This document shows, piece by piece, positions 1 to 5,983 of a DNA stretch of 6,011 nucleotides. The stretch's first letter is position 1; every line of letters begins with the position of its first letter. Source of the DNA: Acidobacteriota bacterium (GTDB lineage Bacteria; Acidobacteriota; Vicinamibacteria; Vicinamibacterales; UBA2999); assembly GCA_947465275.1 (NCBI GenBank), contig CANIAI010000165.1:1-6011 (forward strand), read 5' to 3'. The position numbers were made by a program, and so were the translations under genes. The notes under the pieces are model-generated. The model saw only the letters and a list, made by a program, of their open reading frames with translations. It was not told the DNA's origin and did no database searches.

Positions 1-3000
1 CTTGGTCGTATCCCAGTAGGGGATGTCGGCGAGCGCCTTGGCCGCCCGTGAGTCGGCCGAGACACTGACGCCGCTCGACTGGGCGTCACCGCTGTTGTTG
101 AAGGCATCGGCCTGGCCGACCGCCGCGAGAATCGCGGTCACGTCGGTCGTGCACATCGTGTCTTCCCACACCTGGAGCATCCCGAGCCCGCCCGCCGGCG
201 CGCTGCCGAACGCCGAGGCGTTCATCTCGGCGGCGAGGAGCTGCTGCAGCAGCTGCATCCGCGCCTGGTCGAGCGCCAGACGGCCCGCACCGGTCGACAG
301 CTTCGGGATGGCCGCGTAGTAGCCACCCATCACGCGGCCGAGGGTGCTGAGGTCCTTGCCGCAGATGGTGCGGTTGCCCATCACCGAGGTCACCCCGGCG
401 AAGGTCTTCCCGGCGTAGCTGCCACCGAACCAGGCCGCGTTGGCCATGCCCGAGTGCGTCTGCCAGTAGCCGAGCGTCCGGGTGATGCCGTTCTGCGTGT
501 TCTCGAAGACGCAGGTGACGGTGTCGCCGTCCTTGATGGTGATGGTGGCGGTGCGGGTGTTCATGTCGCCGGCGCCGGTGCTGCCGTTCGCCCCGGTGAC
601 CGCGCAGGCATACGGGGTGTTCGCGTCGAGCGACCCGCCGATGCCCGTGAGGCTCCAGCCGAAGGTCGTCGCCTCGGTCACCGTGTAGGTGCCCGCCTTG
701 ACGACCTGCGTGTTCGTGCCGCCGCCCGGGAGGGTGAAGGCGCTGTAGCCGGTGCCCGAGACCGAGAACGAGAAGCTGCCGATGTTCGCCGGCTTCGTCA
801 CCTTCTTGATGATGATGGTCGCGCCCTCACCGTAGTAGTGGTCGAGGTCGCTCGCCGAGACACCCTGCGTGGTCGTCACGGTGGCCCAGTTCTCATACTG
901 ACCAGCGGTCGCCGTGCCCGTGGCGGCCAGCGTCGTCGACGCACCCACCGCGAGGCTCGCGACCGTGCCGACCGTGAAGTCGTCGGCCGTGTTCGCCGGC
1001 GTGCCGTTGTCGTCACGCACGACCAGGTTGGTCAGCGTCACGTTGCCGGTGTTGGTCACCAGGTAGCTCCAGGTCACCGTCGAACCGACGAGGACGTTCA
1101 CGCCGGGCGCCGTGTTGTTGTCGGTGCCGTTGGTCAGCTTGACCAGCGAGACCGCCGGACGGGCGACGAACGAGACGTGGAAGCCGAAGTCGATCGTCGC
1201 GTCGGTCATGTCGCCGAGCACGAGCGTGCGGGTGAACGGCGCGTCGTTGCTGTCGACCGTGGCGTCGCCGCCCTGGTTCGGCGTGGATGCGCTGTAGCCC
1301 GCCGGAGCGGTCACTTCGACGCGGTAGGCGCCCGTGCAGAGCCCGGTGGCCTGGTAGAAGCCGGTCGCGTCGGTCGTGGTGTCGCTGACGACCGCGTTGT
1401 CCGAGAGGCGGCGGACGATGACGTGCGCGCCGGCCAGGCCGACCTCGCCCATGTCCTGGATGCCGTTCTCGTTGACGTCGTTCCACACGAAGTCACCGAT
1501 GGTGCCGGTGCACGCCGCGAGGTAGCCGAAGTCGATCGTCAGGTTCGACGCGGCCGGGTCGCCCGGCAGGTCGGAGGTCAGCGTCACGATGTAGCCGCTG
1601 CCGTTGCTGTCGAGCGTCGGGTTCGACGACGGCTCGGCACCCTCGGGGGCGAACGAGAGCGTCTCGCTGCCGTACTGCGGCGGAACCGTGCTGGTGACCA
1701 GCTTGTAGGTGCCCGCGCAGAGCCCGGTGATGAGGTAGTCGCCGCTCGCGTTGCTCACGCTGCTGCCCGCGCTCACGTCGTCGGCGGTGCCGAAGGCGCT
1801 GTCGTTGCCGGCGAGGTAAGCGGTGACGGTGACGCCGCCGATACCCGGCTCGTCCGCGTCCTGCAGGCCGTTGCCGTTGGCGTCATACCAGACCTTGTCA
1901 CCGATGACGGCCGCGCACTGCGTCGTGTAGCCGAAGTCGATGGTCAGGTTCAAGCTGTTGTTGGCCGGGAGGTTGAGGACGAAGCCCTCACCGTTGTCCC
2001 CGCCGTTGCTGTCGTCGACGTCGATCGCGCGGTCCGCGATCGCGGTGCCGACGAACTGCGTGGTGGGCGTCCAGGTGAAGCCGCCGCCCGGGAGGGTCGT
2101 CTCGTCGACGTCCACCGTGTAGGTGCCGCCGCAGAGCCCCTCGAACGTGTAGTAGCCGTTCGCGGAGGTCGTCGTCGAGCGCGCGGGCGAGAGCGGGTTG
2201 CCGAACTGGTCCAGCAGGTTCACGCGCACATTCGCGATACCCGGCTCGTTCACGTCCTGCAGACCGTTGCGGTTCAGGTCGTGCCACACGAAGTTGCCCA
2301 TCACGCCCGTGCAGACCGGCGGCGTGCGGAAGCCGAAGTCAATCGTGCGGTCCTGGCGGGCGGTGTTGGTGAGCGTCACGTCGGCGTACGCCTTCGTCGC
2401 ATCGCCCGGCAGCGCCTGGCCGTTGCTGTCGGTCACGGTGTTGCCACCAGCGAACGCGGTGGTCGGCGTCTGGCCGCCCGGCACGTCGGCCGTGACACGG
2501 TAGGTGCCCGAGCAGAGCTTCGTGAACTCGTAGAAGCCCGAGCCGTTGGTGGTGGTCGCGACGTTGTAGACCTTGCCGGTCGTGTCGGTGCCGGTCAGCA
2601 CGACGTTCACGCCGCTGATGCCGTGCTCCGTCGGGGTCGGCTGCTGCACGCCGTCGCTGTTCTCGTCGTGCCACACGTAGTCACCGACCACGCCCGTGCA
2701 CTCGATGGGTTCGATGTTGATCTTCGTGCGGTGTCCGAGGAACGCGGCAGCGAAGCTCGTGTAGGTGGTATCACCTGCGTCGTAGAGCACCTGGACGGTG
2801 ATGCCCATGTCGCGTCCCTGGTAGAACGACGACAGGAGGCTGCCACCGGTCGCCGCGCCGCGGAACTGGAACTGGTCGAAGAAGCCGGTTGCCGTGTTCG
2901 ACGGGTCGTTGAACCGCTGGTAGGCGAACTCGAACAGGTCGTCCGCGAGGAGGACGCCCGGGTACGCGCCGCTGCCGGTCACGTTCAGGCTGCCACCGGT

Positions 3001-3285
3001 GAGGACGCCCGCATTCGAGATGTTCGCCGTCAGGCTGAGCGGCAGGATGCCGGGCCCGAAGACGTACGCGGTGCCGTCGGTCTGGCGGATGCTGAACGGC
3101 GTGGAGTTCGTGACGGTGAACACCGTCGACGCCGGGTCGTAGGTCGTCACGCCGTTACGGTCGGTGACGATGACGCCGGGCGTATTGCCGCCCGGAGTGA
3201 AAAGCTGGGCGGCCTTGATGGCGATCGTCGCGGTGGCCAGCATGGCGACCGCGACGGCCCATCGGGCCGCAGTCTTGAACTTCAT
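1..3285 (-). CDS. Large secreted multidomain protein with four SdrD_B-like repeats (3' end outside window)
   Basis: The frame runs from an ATG at 3285 down to base 1 for 1095 codons with no stop, so the C-terminus is missing. AGGAG lies 5 bases before the ATG. Domains in order: signal peptide (about 1-26, basic MKFKTAAR then a hydrophobic run); unrecognised beta-rich region (about 30-195); four SdrD_B-like repeats (196-319, 325-453, 457-588, 592-702), each opening with a GD.VW.D.N.nG.Q pattern and closing on IDFG(F/Y); a DUF11/DUF7507-like repeat (about 708-818, with LVTNTGNVTLTNLVV); a CnaB/SpaA-like domain (about 822-930); and a C-terminal module from 936 (TRTLGYWQTH) to the edge. Such proteins are known as extracellular adhesins or surface and matrix proteins; that role is inferred here. 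No LPXTG, PEP-CTERM or other sorting signal is visible, but the end is missing. The sense strand avoids TTA, CTA and TCA codons almost completely, which leaves a long meaningless frame open on the opposite strand. Confidence 0.93.
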   Translation of the reverse strand, partial: MKFKTAARWAVAVAMLATATIAIKAAQLFTPGGNTPGVIVTDRNGVTTYDPASTVFTVTNSTPFSIRQTDGTAYVFGPGILPLSLTANISNAGVLTGGSLNVTGSGAYPGVLLADDLFEFAYQRFNDPSNTATGFFDQFQFRGAATGGSLLSSFYQGRDMGITVQVLYDAGDTTYTSFAAAFLGHRTKINIEPIECTGVVGDYVWHDENSDGVQQPTPTEHGISGVNVVLTGTDTTGKVYNVATTTNGSGFYEFTKLCSGTYRVTADVPGGQTPTTAFAGGNTVTDSNGQALPGDATKAYADVTLTNTARQDRTIDFGFRTPPVCTGVMGNFVWHDLNRNGLQDVNEPGIANVRVNLLDQFGNPLSPARSTTTSANGYYTFEGLCGGTYTVDVDETTLPGGGFTWTPTTQFVGTAIADRAIDVDDSNGGDNGEGFVLNLPANNSLNLTIDFGYTTQCAAVIGDKVWYDANGNGLQDADEPGIGGVTVTAYLAGNDSAFGTADDVSAGSSVSNASGDYLITGLCAGTYKLVTSTVPPQYGSETLSFAPEGAEPSSNPTLDSNGSGYIVTLTSDLPGDPAASNLTIDFGYLAACTGTIGDFVWNDVNENGIQDMGEVGLAGAHVIVRRLSDNAVVSDTTTDATGFYQATGLCTGAYRVEVTAPAGYSASTPNQGGDATVDSNDAPFTRTLVLGDMTDATIDFGFHVSFVARPAVSLVKLTNGTDNNTAPGVNVLVGSTVTWSYLVTNTGNVTLTNLVVRDDNGTPANTADDFTVGTVASLAVGASTTLAATGTATAGQYENWATVTTTQGVSASDLDHYYGEGATIIIKKVTKPANIGSFSFSVSGTGYSAFTLPGGGTNTQVVKAGTYTVTEATTFGWSLTGIGGSLDANTPYACAVTGANGSTGAGDMNTRTATITIKDGDTVTCVFENTQNGITRTLGYWQTHSGMANAAWFGGSYAGKTFAGVTSVMGNRTICGKDLSTLGRVMGGYYAAIPKLSTGAGRLALDQARMQLLQQLLAAEMNASAFGSAPAGGLGMLQVWEDTMCTTDVTAILAAVGQADAFNNSGDAQSSGVSVSADSRAAKALADIPYWDTTK
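1180..2700 (-). repeat. Four tandem SdrD_B-like repeat units within the surface protein
   Basis: The units lie at 2700-2329, 2313-1927, 1917-1522 and 1512-1180 and are 124, 129, 132 and 111 residues long. Each starts with Cys and a GD.VW motif. A DxNxNG-type loop follows, of the kind that binds calcium in SdrD B domains: D207/N209/D211, D336/N338/N340, D468/N470/N472 and D603/N605/N607. Each has a mid-unit LCxG(T/A)Y motif (Cys258, 385, 523, 650), a later Asp/Asn-Gly-rich loop, and an IDFG(F/Y) end. The DNA for LCxGTY is nearly the same in all four (2500-2517, 2119-2136, 1705-1722, 1324-1341), but the units have diverged elsewhere. This points to old duplication held by protein-level selection, not recent expansion. 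Calcium binding is inferred from the family. Confidence 0.88.
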
Positions 3286-3290
3286 GGATG

Positions 3291-3295
3291 CTCCT
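3291..3295 (-). promoter_or_regulatory. Shine-Dalgarno of the surface-protein gene
   Basis: The minus strand reads CAGGAG, then CATCC, then ATG. AGGAG sits 5 bases from the start codon at 3285. This fixes the start and fits the signal peptide that begins there. Confidence 0.8.
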
Positions 3296-3302
3296 GAAAC
3301 GC

Positions 3303-3319
3303 TCCGTGTCTGCCACGGA
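3303..3319 (-). promoter_or_regulatory. Hairpin in the 5' leader of the surface-protein gene
   Basis: TCCGTG (3303-3308) and CACGGA (3314-3319) form a perfect 6-bp stem with a 5-base loop. In the minus-strand transcript it ends 7 bases before the AGGAG ribosome binding site. It could influence translation or mRNA stability, but no T-run follows, so it is not a terminator. The stem is visible; a function is inferred. Confidence 0.35.
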
Positions 3320-3341
3320 AGGGGAGTACGAAAGTGCTGTT

Positions 3342-3387
3342 CTGGCAAAGCTGCCGTTGGCTAATGGCTCAGCAAACGGCTCGCCAG
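3342..3387 (-). promoter_or_regulatory. Two-tier stem-loop, possible structured 5' leader
   Basis: An outer 5-bp stem (3342-3346 with 3383-3387, CTGGC/GCCAG) encloses an inner 6-bp stem (3353-3358 with 3375-3380, GCCGTT/AACGGC). The inner stem continues across a 1x1 mismatch into GCT/AGC (3360-3362 with 3371-3373) and ends in an 8-base loop. It lies about 55-100 bases before the surface-protein start, where a leader RNA would be. It matches no riboswitch class I know by eye; the conserved core of the c-di-GMP-I riboswitch is absent. The DNA stem is symmetric, so the transcribed strand is assumed. Confidence 0.3.
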
Positions 3388-3459
3388 CTGGTGCGAAAAA
3401 TCACTCTGCAAATCGCGCCAGAATCCGTGCAAATACCATTTTTGGTCTTTCTGAAGTGC

Positions 3460-3473
3460 GTCTGCAGGCAGAC
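3460..3473. repeat. Short inverted repeat GTCTGC-AG-GCAGAC
   Basis: Two 6-bp arms are separated by 2 bases, about 175 bases before the surface-protein start. The size and symmetry suit the binding site of a dimeric regulator. GTCTGC occurs again at 3308-3313. No regulator gene is in the window, so an operator role is only a possibility. Confidence 0.25.
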
Positions 3474-3609
3474 TAAAGTCCGGTTGTCTCACCCCCGAGC
3501 ACCACCTGAGTGGAGCCGTTCATCGCACCAGGGTGACAGTCCGCGGTGTCTCGCGGGCCGGCGGGGACGTCGGCGCGTAGCGACCGGCGGGGCTCGCGCC
3601 GCTGTCAGG

Positions 3610-3639
3610 TTGCCCACGGCCGCGCTTCTCCCCTATAAT
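3610..3639 (+). promoter_or_regulatory. Sigma70-type promoter of tRNA-Leu
   Basis: The -35 is TTGCCC (3610-3615) and the -10 is a perfect TATAAT (3634-3639), with an 18-base spacer. Transcription would start near 3646, leaving a leader of roughly 9 bases before the mature tRNA 5' end at 3655. The position relative to the tRNA makes this call strong. Confidence 0.8.
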
Positions 3640-3654
3640 CGGGAACTGCACCAC

Positions 3655-3741
3655 GCGGAAGTGGCGGAATTGGCAGACGCACCAGCTTGAGGGGCTGGCG
3701 CCCGCAAGGGCGTGAAGGTTCGAGTCCTTTCTTCCGCACCA
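3655..3741 (+). tRNA. tRNA-Leu (anticodon GAG)
   Basis: This is an 87-base class II tRNA with a full cloverleaf. The acceptor stem is GCGGAAG (3655-3661) with CTTCCGC (3731-3737), followed by discriminator A and an encoded CCA (3739-3741). The D-stem is GCG/CGC with a GG-containing loop. The anticodon stem is CCAGC/GCTGG with loop TTGAGGG, giving anticodon GAG at 3689-3691, which reads CUC and CUU. The long variable arm has a CGCCC/GGGCG stem (3699-3712). The T-arm is GAAGG-TTCGAGT-CCTTT. The long variable arm, the anticodon and discriminator A all indicate leucine. It has its own promoter and terminator, so it is a single-gene unit. Confidence 0.97.
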
Positions 3742-3747
3742 ACATCA

Positions 3748-3773
3748 AGAGGCCACCGGCAACGGTGGCCTTT
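3748..3773 (+). terminator. Intrinsic terminator of tRNA-Leu
   Basis: A perfect 8-bp stem, GGCCACCG (3751-3758) and CGGTGGCC (3763-3770), closes on a GCAA tetraloop and is followed by TTTGT. The T-run is short, but the placement 9 bases after the CCA end fits tRNA termination. Leaky read-through could feed the downstream hydrolase-fold gene. Confidence 0.75.
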
Positions 3774-3790
3774 GTCGTATCTGGGCGCAT

Positions 3791-3806
3791 GGCGGCGCGC
3801 GCCGCC
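3791..3806. repeat. Perfect 16-bp GC-only palindrome before the hydrolase-fold gene
   Basis: GGCGGCGCGCGCCGCC is its own reverse complement. It ends 4 bases before the GGGAG ribosome binding site. As RNA it could fold into a 6-bp stem with a GCGC loop next to that site, and as DNA it could be a dimer-binding site. It could also be a chance product of a high-GC leader. Confidence 0.4.
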
Positions 3807-3810
3807 GACC

Positions 3811-3815
3811 GGGAG
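3811..3815 (+). promoter_or_regulatory. Shine-Dalgarno deciding the hydrolase-fold start
   Basis: GGGAG is followed by 6 bases and then ATG at 3822. In-frame ATGs at 3789 and 3843 are alternatives. The first has no good ribosome binding site. The second has AGGA only about 3 bases away, yet would still keep the twin-arginine motif. The start at 3822 is preferred. Confidence 0.65.
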
Positions 3816-3821
3816 ACACGC

Positions 3822-5948
3822 ATGGAGAACGAAGCAGGACGCATGGATCGCCGCGATTTCCTCCGGCTCACCGGCGCCCTCGGGGCCGCGTTGCCGTTCG
3901 CGACGGCAGCCGAGCGGCTCGCCGCCGCGCAGCAGGCGGTGCCGGGTGCGGCTTCTCTGCCGGTTCTCGATCTGGCCGAGTGGACGCAGGGCTATGTCGG
4001 CGTCGAAACCATCACGCTCTCGCGTGGCGACGTCTTCACCGGCAAGTACCTGTCTGTCGAGGTCTGGACGCCACGCCAGGTGCGGCGACCGTTTCCGGTC
4101 ATCTTCGTCCACGGCGGCACCAGCCAGGGACTCGACTGGATGACGACGCCCGACGGCCGGCGCGGGTGGGCCCTCCACTTCGTCGAGCAGGGCTACAAGG
4201 TGTACGTCGTCGATCGGCCAGGCCAGGGCCGGAATCCGTACTTTCCAGACGTGCACGGACCGTATCCGGCGCAGGCCCCTACATTCGAGCAGGGCGTGAG
4301 GAACATCACGGGCAGTGCCGCACACACGCAGTGGCCCGGATCGATGCAGGTCGGCGATGCGAGCGTCGATCAGTTCATGGCGTCGCAGGGACCCGCGCTC
4401 GCGAATGGCGCGCCGGCTGAAGCGACCTGGCGGTTCTGTGACGGAAAGCTGCTCGACGAAACCGGGCCCGCCATCTTCGTGACGCACGGCGACGGCGCGC
4501 GCTTCGCGATGGTGGCCGCCGACGAGCGTCCGGCGCTGGTGAAGGCGATTGTGTCGGTCGACATGCCAGCGCCGTTCTCGCCGCCCCGCCCCGGCGGCCC
4601 CGGCTTCGCGGCCGGCGGACCGGCGGGTCCCCCGGCTCCGCTGCGCATGACCACCACGCAGCTGGACTACGCCAAGTGGAAGGCGACGGCGGTGGCGGTG
4701 GTCACCCCGGACGCCTCCGCGTCCGTGCAGCGCGACCCGGCGACGATCGCGTTCCTGCAGCAGGCGGGCCTGGGCGTCGACCAGATTCGGCTCGCCGACG
4801 CCGGCATTCGCGGCAACGGTCCGTTCGTGATGCTCGAGAAGAACAACCGCGAGGCCGTGCAGCCGGTGCTCGCGTGGCTCGATCGCCGCTTCAGTGCGCC
4901 CGCGTCGAGCATCGCGCAGCCCGCACAGCGGCCGAACAGCGACTCGACGGCGCTCCGGTTGGCGGATCAGGGATACCGGTTCGTCGGCGTCCAGCGAAAG
5001 ATGGCGCGGTACGGCACGGTGGCGGTGGGACAGAGCGGCGTGCAGTCGTTCATCCCGGCCGAGGTGCGCCATCCGTTTCCGATCGTGATGATCCACGGCG
5101 GCGGTGGGCAGGCGACGCACATGACCGGCATCGGCCGCCGGCCGGGATGGCTGCACTATTTCGTCCGCGAGGGGTATCGCGTCTACGTCGTCGATCGACC
5201 TGCGTACGGCAGGGTGCCGCTGCATCCCGACACGTTCGGCGACGACTACATCCCGGGTGGCGGCGGCACCGCTCTGCAGAACATCCTCCGGAACTCCCCG
5301 CTGGCGCCAGGGGACCCTCGCAATACGGGTCTGGTCGGAGACGACGTGCCGCTGCAGTTCGCCGCGACCGAAGCGGGCAATCCGCGTCGGATGGCCGAAC
5401 ACACCGAGCACGCGCTGGCCGGCCTGACCGAGTTGCTCGATGCAATTGGACCGTCAGTGGTCGTGACCCATGCGTGGGGTGGCACCCTTGGCTTCGCCAT
5501 CGCGGACCGGCGGCCGGCGCTCGTGAAGGCGCTCGTCACCGTCGAGGGGAACAACAATCCGTTCGAGGCCGAGACCGTCTGGGGGTTGACCGCCGTTCCG
5601 GTCACCTACGATCCGCCGGTCACCGATCCGAAGACGATCGCGCTGGCGGACTGGACGCCGCCGGCGGGCTCACCGGGTCCGGTGCGGCCGTACAAGATTC
5701 AGGCGGAGCCGGCGCGGCAGTTGAAGAACATGACGGGCATTCCCATGCTGTGGGTGCAGGGGGAGAACGCCTACGCGGGCCCGGCCCAGGTGCGGTTCCT
5801 GCAGCAGTCCGGGGTCACGGCCGAATTCATGCGGCTGCGCGATCGCGGCATCGCCGACGGCAACACGAACCTGATGCCGCTCGAGAAGAACAACTTCGAG
5901 GTGTTCGGCCTGCTGCGCGACTGGATCGGCACGAAGGTCCGCGGCTGA
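3822..5948 (+). CDS. Tat-exported tandem alpha/beta-hydrolase-fold protein, catalytic residues apparently lost
   Basis: The protein has 708 residues. A twin-arginine signal (R10 R11 in RRDFLRL, then a hydrophobic run to about 30 and AAAQQA near 34-39) predicts export of a folded protein. Two homologous domains follow, about 55-355 and 378-705. They share PFP...HGG (oxyanion-type, 91-99 and 419-427), GY.VYVVDRP..GR (124-137, 451-464), RPALVKA(I/L)V (236-244, 564-572), FLQQ(A/S)G (311-316, 659-664) and LEKNN (338-342, 687-691). The nucleophile elbow reads THGDGA (221-226) and THAWGG (549-554), with Gly223 and Ala551 where active relatives carry Ser. The usual His before the LEKNN motif is Pro334 and Asn683. 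A Pro/Gly-rich segment (251-273) replaces part of domain 1. The fold is clear. A binding or structural role is more likely than hydrolysis, unless another residue such as Asp224 serves. No partner gene is adjacent. Confidence 0.92.
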   Translation: MENEAGRMDRRDFLRLTGALGAALPFATAAERLAAAQQAVPGAASLPVLDLAEWTQGYVGVETITLSRGDVFTGKYLSVEVWTPRQVRRPFPVIFVHGGTSQGLDWMTTPDGRRGWALHFVEQGYKVYVVDRPGQGRNPYFPDVHGPYPAQAPTFEQGVRNITGSAAHTQWPGSMQVGDASVDQFMASQGPALANGAPAEATWRFCDGKLLDETGPAIFVTHGDGARFAMVAADERPALVKAIVSVDMPAPFSPPRPGGPGFAAGGPAGPPAPLRMTTTQLDYAKWKATAVAVVTPDASASVQRDPATIAFLQQAGLGVDQIRLADAGIRGNGPFVMLEKNNREAVQPVLAWLDRRFSAPASSIAQPAQRPNSDSTALRLADQGYRFVGVQRKMARYGTVAVGQSGVQSFIPAEVRHPFPIVMIHGGGGQATHMTGIGRRPGWLHYFVREGYRVYVVDRPAYGRVPLHPDTFGDDYIPGGGGTALQNILRNSPLAPGDPRNTGLVGDDVPLQFAATEAGNPRRMAEHTEHALAGLTELLDAIGPSVVVTHAWGGTLGFAIADRRPALVKALVTVEGNNNPFEAETVWGLTAVPVTYDPPVTDPKTIALADWTPPAGSPGPVRPYKIQAEPARQLKNMTGIPMLWVQGENAYAGPAQVRFLQQSGVTAEFMRLRDRGIADGNTNLMPLEKNNFEVFGLLRDWIGTKVRG

Positions 5949-5983
5949 GACCTTCCGCGCCGTTCGTTCCGCCCCACACGAGA

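Larger units (their letters stand above)
3286..3609. other. Divergent intergenic region
   Basis: This non-coding stretch separates the minus-strand surface-protein gene from the tRNA promoter. Bases about 3390-3480 look less GC-rich than the flanking genes and should hold the surface-protein promoter. I find no confident -35/-10 pair there; the best guess on the minus strand is an extended -10-like TGGTATTTG with a poor -35. Bases 3483-3609 are GC-rich, and I see nothing in them beyond short chance inverted repeats such as CCAC-CTGA-GTGG. Short open frames here lack ribosome binding sites and recognisable protein content. Confidence 0.6.

Noticed and set aside
454..3297. 947-residue open frame on the plus strand
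   Set aside because: It lies codon-on-codon opposite the surface-protein gene. It stays open only because that gene lacks TTA, CTA and TCA codons over this span. Its translation is a low-complexity Arg/Val/Asp/Ala mix, and it has no recognisable domain.
3330..3390. c-di-GMP-I (GEMM) riboswitch, because GGCAAAGC and GCAAAC resemble parts of it
   Set aside because: The full conserved core (CACAGGGCAAACC and the tetraloop-receptor segment) is absent on both strands, and the similar bits fall on the strand facing away from the surface-protein gene.
3405..3432. Sigma54 promoter on the minus strand
   Set aside because: TGGCGCG...TTTGCA has the GG and GC elements two bases too close, and TTGCACG-GATT-CTGG breaks both essential dinucleotides.
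3655..3741. tRNA-Leu as an integration site of a mobile element
   Set aside because: There is no integrase, no repeat of the tRNA 3' end and no clear composition break in the window.
3687..3821. Upstream extension of the hydrolase-fold reading frame
   Set aside because: The extension begins inside the tRNA and crosses its terminator. The ribosome binding site and twin-arginine signal support the start at 3822.
3633..5411. 592-residue open frame on the minus strand
   Set aside because: It is the same codon-register antisense effect opposite the hydrolase-fold gene; it also runs through the tRNA and has no domain.
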